A program made the translations under genes and the position numbers. A stretch of DNA of 64,000 nucleotides from Sulfurovum sp. UBA12169 (GTDB lineage: Bacteria; Campylobacterota; Campylobacteria; Campylobacterales; Sulfurovaceae), in assembly GCA_002742845.1 (NCBI GenBank), contig DLUH01000004.1, forward strand, positions 41,356 to 105,355, written 5' to 3'. The notes beneath the pieces are model-generated. The model was given only the letters and a program-made list of their open reading frames with translations. It was not told where the DNA came from and did no database searches. The stretch's first letter is position 1, and the number at the start of each line of letters is the position of its first letter. Below, piece after piece: positions 42,559 to 50,582 of the stretch.

Positions 42559-43514
42559 AAAAACACTCCATTTTTCAGATAATACGCCACAACATATAAA
42601 GTGCAGACCGATATAAATATTGTATCTAAAACAAGAGAATTTCTATACAAATAATCTGTTTTAAATCGTGTAAGCCTGGAAACAACCAGCCCCGCAATTG
42701 CATAAAAAGAGCCTCCGATTAGTGATCCCCAAAGAAGATACCCTATATAGTGATATTCTTTCTGGAAAAGACAATAAGGGCACTTGTGTGTTGGCAGTTC
42801 ATAAACATACGTTGAAAAAAAGTATGTGAGTGCATAAAATGAGAGCACGAGATACAGTATGTTTGCTACAGTGTTGATAAGCAAATACTTTTTAATATAC
42901 GTTAAAAACAACAAAACCCATGTCGCATAAAAAAGATATAAAATGCCAAAAATATCCAGCCCAAACGGGAGTGTCAAGCCGCCTGAATTAGCGCCATAAA
43001 TTGCACTGCAGCACAAAACTACCTCTTCTGTACTAATATTTGTAAAATATAAATATTCTACAACCAGCTCAAGAATAATAAGAAAAAAAAGTATCAAATA
43101 GAGATAATATCTGGACTTAATATATGGCAAATTAACCTCAAGTTTATCTTTTGCATTCAAGATCAACCAAGTACCGCTGACAAAGATAATCACCACTTTT
43201 AAAATAAGTAAAATCTGTCCGTATTCGTTAGCACTTACTACTCCTGCTGCACACATCGCCCCGGGCAATTTTTCTGACAAAGAATTGAGAAGATTTATAA
43301 AAAATGGAAGCAAAACAACTTTTGAACTTAGTGCAAAATAGAGTATCAAAGAAACAAAATAGTCTCTTTTTTCCAGCGTATACTGCAGTTTTGAAGGTGA
43401 ATTAAAATTCCAACGAGTTAAAATCATATACGCAAAATAAAAAGAAAAAAGAAAAAGCAGACCTATCGTGCCTTCTACAAACAAGAACGCAACCAGTGAT
43501 TTGGAAAATATCAT
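42555..43514 (-). CDS. Polytopic membrane protein with cysteine motifs, unknown family
   Basis: A 319-residue inner-membrane protein with about eight hydrophobic segments. Notable extramembrane or interfacial motifs are PGAMCAAGVV, EEVVLCCSAIYG and PTHKCPYCLFQKEYHYIGY. The last resembles the CPYC-type redox or metal motif, next to His and Tyr. I recognise no family. It is translationally coupled to the ABC ATPase upstream and the NosL gene downstream, so a role in copper or thiol handling for NosZ is the natural guess. Confidence 0.7.
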   Translation of the reverse strand: MIFSKSLVAFLFVEGTIGLLFLFSFYFAYMILTRWNFNSPSKLQYTLEKRDYFVSLILYFALSSKVVLLPFFINLLNSLSEKLPGAMCAAGVVSANEYGQILLILKVVIIFVSGTWLILNAKDKLEVNLPYIKSRYYLYLILFFLIILELVVEYLYFTNISTEEVVLCCSAIYGANSGGLTLPFGLDIFGILYLFYATWVLLFLTYIKKYLLINTVANILYLVLSFYALTYFFSTYVYELPTHKCPYCLFQKEYHYIGYLLWGSLIGGSFYAIAGLVVSRLTRFKTDYLYRNSLVLDTIFISVCTLYVVAYYLKNGVFL

Positions 43515-44188
43515 AACAACATACCCTCTTTGATATGAATAACTTTTAAGTTTGGCACCATTTGTTCAAAAATCTCATCATGGGTTGCCACTAAGACCGT
43601 TGTTCCGTTTTGATTGAGTTTGGTTAAAATCTCTATCACATTTTCTGAATTTTTTCTATCCAAATTTGCAGTTGGTTCATCAGCTAAAATCAGCTTGGGA
43701 TTGTTGATCAACGCTCTTGCAATAGCGCATCGTTGTTTTTCGCCGCCGGAGAGATTTCTTGCAAAAGTATTTTTCTTTGTCTCAAGATTTACCAAAGAAA
43801 GAAGCTCCAGTGCTCTTGCTTTCATTTGAGCTACAGGAGTATTTGTAGGGACAAGAGCGGTTTGCACGTTTTCCAACACTGTAAATTCATCAAAAAGATT
43901 AAAGTTTTGAAAAATAAACCCAAGATGCTCTCTTCTAAAAGTAGATGCGTGAAAGTCGGGCATTTTTGATACAGGATTGGAAAAAACTTCCAGTTTGCCG
44001 CTTGTAGGCTTCAAGAGTGCTCCCATAACCGAAAGAAGCGTACTTTTTCCGCTTCCGCTTACACCCTTGAGTATACAAAATTCGCCTTCTTGTACATGCA
44101 TAGAAATGTTTTTCAGCGCATGAAATTCCCTTGGCGTGTGCGCTGAAAATACAAGATTTAAATTTTCTATTTCGATTATATTTGTCAT
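43511..44188 (-). CDS. LolD/MacB-type ABC transporter ATPase
   Basis: A 225-residue ATPase with Walker A GVSGSGKST, signature LSGGEKQRC, Walker B LILADEPTANLD and switch His in ATHD, all of the MacB/LolD group. I use ATG 44188, which overlaps the permease stop (ATGA), not the longer frame from 44227. Partner of the FtsX-type permease just upstream. This is distinct from NosF. Confidence 0.9.
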   Translation of the reverse strand: MTNIIEIENLNLVFSAHTPREFHALKNISMHVQEGEFCILKGVSGSGKSTLLSVMGALLKPTSGKLEVFSNPVSKMPDFHASTFRREHLGFIFQNFNLFDEFTVLENVQTALVPTNTPVAQMKARALELLSLVNLETKKNTFARNLSGGEKQRCAIARALINNPKLILADEPTANLDRKNSENVIEILTKLNQNGTTVLVATHDEIFEQMVPNLKVIHIKEGMLL

Positions 44189-45354
44189 TTGACTGCCTCC
44201 GTCGGATCTGCGATTGAACTTTTCCATGCAGGATGCAGCGTGCTTGCAAGGTATGGAACAATGGTTATAAAAAAGAGTATGGCAAACGAATTGATATCAA
44301 AAAACGGCTCAAGGCTTATATCTTTGTATACATTGTCGCTTCCTAAAAAAATAGAGACAAAAATATTATTTTTAAACAAAAAGATATAAAGATACGAAAG
44401 CAAAATACCGCTCAAGAAAGAGACAAACGAAACAATCATAGCTTCACTCATTTTCCACTTGATGATGTCATTGATGCTCCATCCTATCGCTCTTAATATA
44501 CCAATTTGTTTTTTGCCGGCTCCGCTGATTGAACTGGCCTGCGAATAAAATATGACTAAAAAACCCAAAAAAGAAGTAATAAACAATGAGAGGAATATGC
44601 CTCCTTTATAATCATACAGTTCATGGGAGTATTTGTACATATTGGCTTTGGTGATGATTTTTGATGTGGGTGTAATCACGAGCAATTTCTGAACAATATT
44701 GTCTATTTCAAGTTTATTGGGGACGATAATACCAATCTCGCTTGCTTCGTTTTCTTCATATCCCAAAATATCTTTGGCAATGGCTATATCCATCACGACA
44801 CTGTCATTTAAAAAAAGGTTAATTTTTTTATCAAATACGCCGGAAATATAGACCTTTTTCGGCTCCTCGTCTTCCACGATAAAGTTAAAAAATTTATCAT
44901 AATAATATTGTTCAAACAGTTTTTTTACCGCACTTGAAATAAGCATATTGTCTTCTTGCAAAAAAGCCTTCAAATCAAAATTCTTATACAGATGCTTGAT
45001 CTGTTTTTCTTGGTCTTCATCTAAAAAATCAATACCGATCACATTGATATACCGGTTTGCCGTATCAAAAAAATAATAGCCAAAAACTCTTTCATATGCT
45101 TTTTCGACTCCGGGAATTTCATTTATTTCATCCACGATGCTGTTATCTATGGGGTGATTTCTAGAGGCCTTCTTGTGCTGAATAATGATATCAGGCTGTC
45201 CTTGCAGTTCCGCATCAAGCGAATTTTGAAGTGATGATGAAGTAAAGATAAAAGAAGAGGCTATAAAAATAAATAGCGTAAAAAAAATAAAAATTACAAT
45301 ATTTTTTGATAAATTTCTTATCAGTGTCAAAGATGCAAATTTAAAAAAATTCAT
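44185..45354 (-). CDS. MacB/FtsX-type ABC transporter permease
   Basis: A 389-residue permease: one N-terminal helix, a large periplasmic MacB-like domain (about 45-245), then three helices with the FtsX hallmark IGILRAIGWSINDIIKWKM. Such transporters are mechanotransmitters that act on periplasmic proteins or lipoproteins and need not move a substrate through the membrane. Next to NosL hybrids it may extract or remodel copper-carrier proteins (inference). The start overlaps the small upstream gene by 14 bp. Confidence 0.88.
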   Translation of the reverse strand: MNFFKFASLTLIRNLSKNIVIFIFFTLFIFIASSFIFTSSSLQNSLDAELQGQPDIIIQHKKASRNHPIDNSIVDEINEIPGVEKAYERVFGYYFFDTANRYINVIGIDFLDEDQEKQIKHLYKNFDLKAFLQEDNMLISSAVKKLFEQYYYDKFFNFIVEDEEPKKVYISGVFDKKINLFLNDSVVMDIAIAKDILGYEENEASEIGIIVPNKLEIDNIVQKLLVITPTSKIITKANMYKYSHELYDYKGGIFLSLFITSFLGFLVIFYSQASSISGAGKKQIGILRAIGWSINDIIKWKMSEAMIVSFVSFLSGILLSYLYIFLFKNNIFVSIFLGSDNVYKDISLEPFFDINSFAILFFITIVPYLASTLHPAWKSSIADPTEAVK

Positions 45355-45583
45355 GGGCGGTCACCTTATTTTTATATACAAAAGAGTTCTTTTCTGTTTT
45401 TTCAATTCCAAACCGATCGTATCCAAATCTAGTCTCTGCCTCTTTGGATGAAAAAGCGAAGACTGAAGGGGTGTTTAGGCTCGGTGTTGTGTTGGATGGC
45501 TCAGTTTTATTTACAACCACGGTAATAAAACCTGCCAACAATATGATAAAAATAGTTATAAAATATTTATAAAATTTATTCAT
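45341..45583 (-). CDS. Small single-span membrane protein
   Basis: An 80-residue protein with one N-terminal membrane helix (about 7-25) and a Ser/Thr/Asn-rich periplasmic tail containing FGYDRFGIEKTEKNSFVY. No Cys, His-cluster or known motif. A GAGG ribosome site lies before ATG 45583, 6 bp after the previous gene, and it overlaps the permease gene, so it is translated within the operon. Function unknown; perhaps a small transporter subunit. Confidence 0.65.
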   Translation of the reverse strand: MNKFYKYFITIFIILLAGFITVVVNKTEPSNTTPSLNTPSVFAFSSKEAETRFGYDRFGIEKTEKNSFVYKNKVTAHEFF

Positions 45584-45589
45584 TATGCC

Positions 45590-46708
45590 TCAATTGTCAA
45601 GTTCGTGTACTTTTGCTTCTGTAATTTCATTAAATTTCAATACTGTTTTACCGTTATGTTCTTTAAGAAACGTATCAGCATCCTTTTTATTTTCAAACGG
45701 AATCAACTCATTTCCCATAGGGCCAAACACATTTGAGTGCAATACATAAAAAGCTTTTTTACCGTCTATCTCATTTTGCGTATAATAATCAGTGACTCTT
45801 ATCTCTTCAAACTCTTCGGTTGTATGTGAAGAGCCAAATTTTGAAGGGGCAAAATAAAATTTCATTAAATCTTTTACGCCATCAAAATAGTGCGTATGTT
45901 CCTTCGTGACAATTTTTGCTGCCCATTTTGGATATTTTGAGACAAACATTCCGCATACGGGACATTTTGCCTTATCGGGAACCTGCATAATGTTTTTGTT
46001 TTGTATAAGATCACCGAATCTTTTCACTTCCCATAAATACACAGAAACCGTCTGTAAATTATCAGCGCTCAATCTTCCGCATCGTTTATTTTCCTCTATA
46101 TCTGTTTTTAAATCAAGCAAAGAGCTGTATTGGTTTGGATCAAACTTTTCGCATAATCTTTCAAAGATTTTTTCGCCTTTTTTGTAAAGTTTCTCTTGTT
46201 TTGCCTTAAAAAATTCTCTGTCTAAATCCAAATCTTTTATTGCAAGATACAACGTAAAATCAAAATCCCTTATGTCTCCTCCAAACTCTTTTACAAAATC
46301 TTTGGCATCAGCTTCATTTTCGAATGCTATTTTTGAAAATTTTGAATAGGTTGTTTTTGCTTTTGAATTGACAACATAATGGGCCGTCAAGGCATTTACA
46401 AACTTTTCATGTTTTGCATCAACCACCAAAAGTTCTTTTATCCTTGTTTTAATAGCATCGTAATCTTCTGCTAAAAACCTTAATGCGGCGTATTGTTTTG
46501 TTTGACCGTCCGTCAATTTTGCCATATAGTTTGTTTTATACGTGTCGGCCAACTCTTCTGCACTGACAGAGCACCATTTTTGAACAAGTACGGGGTTTTT
46601 GCCGGTCACTCTTTCTTTAAACGTTTTTGCATCTAAAGAAAGAGTGAATAAAAGAGTAGCCGCAGTAAAAACTGCAGCTACTTTAAAAGAAAAACTATTT
46701 ATTGCCAT
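45590..46708 (-). CDS. Double NosL protein with a haem-less cytochrome-like middle domain
   Basis: A 372-residue exported protein (signal about 1-27). Three parts can be read. Residues 35-165 resemble a degenerate NosL domain (KWCSVSAEELADTYKTNYMAKLTDGQTKQYAALRFL pattern) without the CxxC pair. Residues about 180-240 resemble a class I cytochrome helix set (KGEKIFERLCEKFD, then CGRLSADNLQTVSVYLWEVKR) but lack CxxCH. Residues 245-372 form a full NosL domain with CPVCGM (C249, C252, M254) and KKAFYVLHSNVFGPMGNEL. It overlaps the related gene upstream by 14 bp. Presumed copper carrier; the middle domain's job is unknown. Confidence 0.75.
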   Translation of the reverse strand: MAINSFSFKVAAVFTAATLLFTLSLDAKTFKERVTGKNPVLVQKWCSVSAEELADTYKTNYMAKLTDGQTKQYAALRFLAEDYDAIKTRIKELLVVDAKHEKFVNALTAHYVVNSKAKTTYSKFSKIAFENEADAKDFVKEFGGDIRDFDFTLYLAIKDLDLDREFFKAKQEKLYKKGEKIFERLCEKFDPNQYSSLLDLKTDIEENKRCGRLSADNLQTVSVYLWEVKRFGDLIQNKNIMQVPDKAKCPVCGMFVSKYPKWAAKIVTKEHTHYFDGVKDLMKFYFAPSKFGSSHTTEEFEEIRVTDYYTQNEIDGKKAFYVLHSNVFGPMGNELIPFENKKDADTFLKEHNGKTVLKFNEITEAKVHELDN

Positions 46709-47498
46709 TTTGTTCCATCATTTTTTTCTTAAACATCTCAGCATTTGCCTTTATCTCTTTATTTTCTCCGTATTGCTTCTCAAAATTTCCAAGCTTTTGA
46801 TCCCAAATATGAAGAGAAATTGTCTGCAGCTGCATATCGTCGAGCTCTCCGCATGCTTTTGAATCCCTAATCATAGTTTTCATTGTTCCTATATTGTGTG
46901 CATGAAATGTGTCTATCTTGGCTTTATCACACTTTTCATTGTAGAGTTTTTCTCCCATCTTCCACATCTTTGAGCTTTTCATTGCCAAAAGCATTCCCAT
47001 GTCTTTTGTAAAATCATTAACGGCTGTTTTGTATGTCTCATCAAAATCCATCACTGTTCCGCCATTTTTAGCAGCAAAATCTTCTGCTTGTGCTTTTTGT
47101 CCAAAAGCGTATTTGCTGGTCATTGTCATAGTTCCGGGTTTGCTGCTGCCCACCACATAAAAAGCTTTTTTTGCATCTACAAATTGATTGGATGAGATAT
47201 CAACCACTTGAATGGATTTTATGCTCTCTTTTTTGTCTCTTAGGTATCCCATCTCCATCTCTTCTGTCAAGCAGTGTATGGAACAATACTGTCTGTGTGT
47301 TCCGTCTGTCAGCTCAACGGCATGAGAGGTTTTATAATACTTAGGAAGATTCATTCCGCAATTTGGACAGTAGAGCTTATCTTCTCCTTTTTGAAGCAGG
47401 GTCGCTTCTTTTTCCGGAACCGACTGAAACATTTCCTGTGCATACGCACCTACAAGTGTAAACACCATTGCAACCATTGCCATTTTAAACAACTTCAT
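46695..47498 (-). CDS. NosL protein with C-terminal haem-less cytochrome-like domain
   Basis: A 267-residue exported protein (signal about 1-20). The NosL domain has the full CPNCGM motif (C44, C47, M49), HAVELTDGTHRQYCSIHCL and AFYVVGSSKPGTM. From about residue 175 comes a cytochrome c-like segment (MGEKLYNEKCDKAKIDTFHAHN, then ACGELDDMQLQTISLHIWDQKL) in which the expected CxxCH is CDKAK, so haem cannot be attached covalently. First gene of the accessory operon, behind the palindromic promoter region at 47535-47588. Confidence 0.8.
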   Translation of the reverse strand: MKLFKMAMVAMVFTLVGAYAQEMFQSVPEKEATLLQKGEDKLYCPNCGMNLPKYYKTSHAVELTDGTHRQYCSIHCLTEEMEMGYLRDKKESIKSIQVVDISSNQFVDAKKAFYVVGSSKPGTMTMTSKYAFGQKAQAEDFAAKNGGTVMDFDETYKTAVNDFTKDMGMLLAMKSSKMWKMGEKLYNEKCDKAKIDTFHAHNIGTMKTMIRDSKACGELDDMQLQTISLHIWDQKLGNFEKQYGENKEIKANAEMFKKKMMEQNGNK

Positions 47499-47534
47499 GA
47501 AACTCCTTTGATAGTTTAAGAATCTTATATATAC

Positions 47535-47588
47535 ACTATAAATTCCGACACTTCTATTTTATTTTGTGCACATATGTGCATATGCACA
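47535..47588 (-). promoter_or_regulatory. Promoter/operator of the NosL-ABC accessory operon
   Basis: Two overlapping perfect 14-bp palindromes, TGCACATATGTGCA (47567-47580) and TGTGCATATGCACA (47575-47588), lie immediately upstream of a poor -35 (AATAAA, 47563-47558), a 17-bp spacer and a good -10 TATAGT (47540-47535). The geometry suggests an activator-dependent promoter, with the adjacent response regulator the obvious candidate. Confidence 0.65.
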
Positions 47589-47611
47589 GAGCTATACTAC
47601 CATACAGAGTA

Positions 47612-48427
47612 TTAATTAAATGTTAATTTTTTAAGATCCAAACATATTTTTGTGCCTTCGTCTTTTTTTGAAGTGATCTTTATTTCTATTTTATTGTTAT
47701 CGCAAAACTCTTTGACAATATTCAGTCCTATGCCATGGCCAAAAATATTGCTGTCCTCTCTGTAATATCTTTCGAATATGCTAAAAAGATTTTGGTTTTC
47801 TATTCCTATGCCGCTGTCTTCTATGCAGAGCTTATCGTTTTTAAATTCTATATGTACAAATCCGTCTTTTTTGTTGAATTTAATGGCATTTGAGATGAGA
47901 TTTTCTATCGTTTTTGAAAAACCTCTTTTGTCGCATTTTATATGGTGTACAGGACAATTCACTGTTATGTTAACTTCTTTTTTTACATCATCAAACTTTT
48001 TAACTGTCCGGTCTAAAAACTCCCTCAACTCAAACTCTTCTATCTCTATGCATCCATTTTCTTTTCGCAAAAGATATTCAAGTTCGTTGTATAGGTCTTG
48101 AAGGTTCGCGGATGAACTGGAAATTCTTTGCAGCCGTTTTAAATTTTTTTCATCCTTGAGTGTGCCTGCAAGGAGTTTTACATTTGCATCTATGGTCGCA
48201 ATAGGAATATTTAACTCATGCAGTGTATTTTTTATGTACTTTTCCATAGCTATTTGAGAATCGAATAACGGTTTTGCTACAGCTTTTGCCAGATAATACC
48301 CCAAGACGGCTATCAAAATAATATTGCCGGCAAAAAAAACAATCTCATTAAAATGAAAAACTTCCCGCAGTATTTCCAAGCACACATATGAAAATAACAT
48401 TAAAAATAAAAAAGTCAATGTCTGCAA
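47612..48427 (-). CDS. Sensor histidine kinase with minimal periplasmic part
   Basis: A 271-residue kinase with two N-terminal membrane helices joined by a loop of only about 5-8 residues, so sensing is likely within or at the membrane. The HisKA site is H70 (KNTLHELNIPIATI); the ATPase domain has the N box ENLISNAIKF, G1 box DSGIGI, F box IFERYYRE and G2 box GHGIGLNIV. It lies 13 bp downstream of its response regulator and just upstream of the accessory nos operon, pointing to control of N2O or copper genes (inference). Confidence 0.9.
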   Translation of the reverse strand: MQTLTFLFLMLFSYVCLEILREVFHFNEIVFFAGNIILIAVLGYYLAKAVAKPLFDSQIAMEKYIKNTLHELNIPIATIDANVKLLAGTLKDEKNLKRLQRISSSSANLQDLYNELEYLLRKENGCIEIEEFELREFLDRTVKKFDDVKKEVNITVNCPVHHIKCDKRGFSKTIENLISNAIKFNKKDGFVHIEFKNDKLCIEDSGIGIENQNLFSIFERYYREDSNIFGHGIGLNIVKEFCDNNKIEIKITSKKDEGTKICLDLKKLTFN

Positions 48428-48440
48428 AAGGGCATATGAA

Positions 48441-49097
48441 TTAGAGTTTGAGTTTATAGCCTACTCCTTTTATGTTTTCTATCATATCTTTGCCAATAAG
48501 ATTTTTAAGCTTTGTTATATACACTCTGAGTGATCCGCTGCTAAAAGTATCATCCTCCCAAACATTTTCTATAATATGCTCTTTTGAAACCACTTGATTT
48601 TTATTTTTTATAAAAATCTCTAAAAGCTTTGCCAGCTTTTGTGGAAGTTTTGTGCTCCCTTTTGGGGTCAATAAAGTACACTCTTTAATGTCATAAGATA
48701 TGTCCTGGGTTAATTTGATTTCTGTATTGTAAGCGGCGGTTCTTTTTAGCACAGCTTCCACCCTGTGAATCAACTCATCATTATCAAACGGTTTTTTGAT
48801 AAAATCATCACATCCGCTTGAAAAAGCCTCATTTAATACCTCTTTTTCTTTGTGGGAAGTTAAAAAAATAGCCGGTTTGTAGGTATTGTTTATCCTTAAT
48901 TCTTCTAATAGCTTTATGCCGTTTGAGCTAGGTAGATTTATATCCAAAAGATAAAGATCAAACACTTCCGTGCAATCTAGTTCAATTGCTTCTTCATAAT
49001 TATTCGCGATTTTACTGCTAAAACCATTTACCTCCAAGACATCCTCTAATGTTTGCGCAAGAAGTTTATCGTCTTCTACGATTAATATATGGTTCAT
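48441..49097 (-). CDS. OmpR/PhoB-family response regulator
   Basis: A 218-residue regulator with an N-terminal receiver domain (phospho-acceptor D52 in YLLDINLPSSNG, acidic pair in VEDD, Thr/Lys switch residues in FLTSHKEK and IKKPF) and a C-terminal winged-helix domain ending SGSLRVYITKLKNLIGKDMIENIKGVGYKLKL. It pairs with the kinase downstream. A 16-bp palindrome 55 bp before its start may be an autoregulatory site. Confidence 0.92.
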   Translation of the reverse strand: MNHILIVEDDKLLAQTLEDVLEVNGFSSKIANNYEEAIELDCTEVFDLYLLDINLPSSNGIKLLEELRINNTYKPAIFLTSHKEKEVLNEAFSSGCDDFIKKPFDNDELIHRVEAVLKRTAAYNTEIKLTQDISYDIKECTLLTPKGSTKLPQKLAKLLEIFIKNKNQVVSKEHIIENVWEDDTFSSGSLRVYITKLKNLIGKDMIENIKGVGYKLKL

Positions 49098-49152
49098 AGC
49101 AGGACCTCTTTTAAAAAATCTTTGCTCATTCTGTGCCCTTTTTCTTCCTTTG

Positions 49153-49168
49153 TATCTTACTTAAGATA
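49153..49168. promoter_or_regulatory. 16-bp palindrome in the regulator/methyltransferase intergenic region
   Basis: TATCTTA-CT-TAAGATA, perfect 7-2-7 arms, 55 bp before the response-regulator start. Possible operator for the leftward two-component unit. Confidence 0.5.
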
Positions 49169-49382
49169 ATTAAAACATATAATTATAATAACCGTTTTTA
49201 AATTAGCACAAAATTAATTATAAGCAAATTTGGACATATATTGTCTTAAAAATTCTTTAAAAGCTTTTAAATCTCTATTTTAAAATGTATTTACTGTTTA
49301 TTTGTTCCCGAATCTCTAACTGCTATAATAATAGCTGGATTCAATACGATGTTAAGATAAAAAAGAAAGGATAACTATTTTA

Positions 49383-49979
49383 ATGGCAAAAACACAGAGT
49401 TTCGAACAACATGCAGACGCTTATGAAGTATGGTTTGAAAAAAACCAAACAATTTATGAAGACGAGGTGCAGACCGCAAAAAAACTGATAGGCTCGGCTT
49501 CCAACGGCCTTGAAATAGGGATAGGAAGCGGAAAATTTGCGCTCCCTTTGGGCATCAAAATCGGTATCGAGCCTTCAAAGAGAATGAGGCAACTTGCGCA
49601 GGAAAAAGGACTGGAAGCCATTGACGGCATTGCCGAAAATCTTCCTTTTGAGAATGAAAAATTTGATTTTGCCGTCATGATCACAACGATTTGTTTTGTG
49701 GACGATCTGTTTGAAGCCCTATCGGAGGCCTATCGCGTCATCATTCCGGGCGGATTTCTTCTTATCGGCATGGTTGAAAAAAATTCGCCGATGGGGAAAA
49801 AGTATCTAGAGAAAAAAGCCGAAAGCAAATTTTACGGAGAGGCTTCTTTCTATTCGACCCAAGAAGTTACCACACTGGCACAAAAAGCCGGTTTTGTTTA
49901 TGATACTGCTTTGGGGGTTAAAAGTACAAACAACGGTTTTGTCTTTATCAAATACGTCAAGCCGAAAATATTATCATAA
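49383..49979 (+). CDS. Class I SAM-dependent methyltransferase
   Basis: A 198-residue enzyme of the Methyltransf_11 type: SAM-binding motif I LEIGIGSGKFALPLG, acidic motif II around IGIEPSKRM, motif IV FDFAVMITTICFVDD, then IPGGFLLIG. Substrate unknown. It begins the rightward unit after the nos regulator; the following gene starts 142 bp later. Confidence 0.88.
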   Translation: MAKTQSFEQHADAYEVWFEKNQTIYEDEVQTAKKLIGSASNGLEIGIGSGKFALPLGIKIGIEPSKRMRQLAQEKGLEAIDGIAENLPFENEKFDFAVMITTICFVDDLFEALSEAYRVIIPGGFLLIGMVEKNSPMGKKYLEKKAESKFYGEASFYSTQEVTTLAQKAGFVYDTALGVKSTNNGFVFIKYVKPKILS

Positions 49980-50121
49980 TGCGGCAAAACAATAATCCAT
50001 GAAAAATTTTTAAGTTTATTATAAATTTTGGAATTTTTTTTGAGTTAATTTTGGTACAATAAATTAGCTGGGATTGAAATTGTCATATTTCAACAGGAGC
50101 TATAAAATTAGAGGAGTTCAC

Positions 50122-50559
50122 ATGTCCACAAAACTTATTATTATTACTGATCTGCAACGCTTTAAACTTTTTGGCAGCAAAATTGATCCGATGGGAAGAG
50201 AAGCCCTTGATCTTATTCAAAGCATAGACAGCCTGGAAACACATCTGAGAATCAGAGAAAAAGTTTCTGATCGTCAAGGGAATTTTCACGGTGTAGGAGG
50301 AAGCGGTTCGGGCGAAGACCACAACCTTGGCCTTGAAGAAGAACGACGACGGATCAAAGAGATAGCACAGGAAATCTCAAATGCACTTGCAGAGCATAAG
50401 CATGAAGAATGGTATTTGGCTGCACCAAAAGCTATCAACAATCAAATCGTGGAACTTTTAAACCCTTCAGTAAAAAGCAATATGACAATCAATCTTCAAT
50501 CAGATCTCACTAAGATTCCTGACGATCAATTGTTGAAACATTTTACCAAAGAGGCGTAA
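50122..50559 (+). CDS. Host-attachment-family (CLP/eRF1-like) protein
   Basis: A 145-residue protein of the family annotated as required for attachment to host cells, which has an eRF1 domain-like fold: KLIIITDLQRFKLFG opening, a KVSDRQGNFHGVGGSGSGEDHNLG loop, and WYLAAPKAINNQIVELL near the end. The name is historical; in free-living bacteria the role is unknown. I start at ATG 50122 behind GAGGAG; the longer frame from 50074 has no ribosome site. The next gene follows after 23 bp. Confidence 0.75.
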   Translation: MSTKLIIITDLQRFKLFGSKIDPMGREALDLIQSIDSLETHLRIREKVSDRQGNFHGVGGSGSGEDHNLGLEEERRRIKEIAQEISNALAEHKHEEWYLAAPKAINNQIVELLNPSVKSNMTINLQSDLTKIPDDQLLKHFTKEA

Positions 50560-50582
50560 AAAACGTTTTCAAAGGAGTTACA

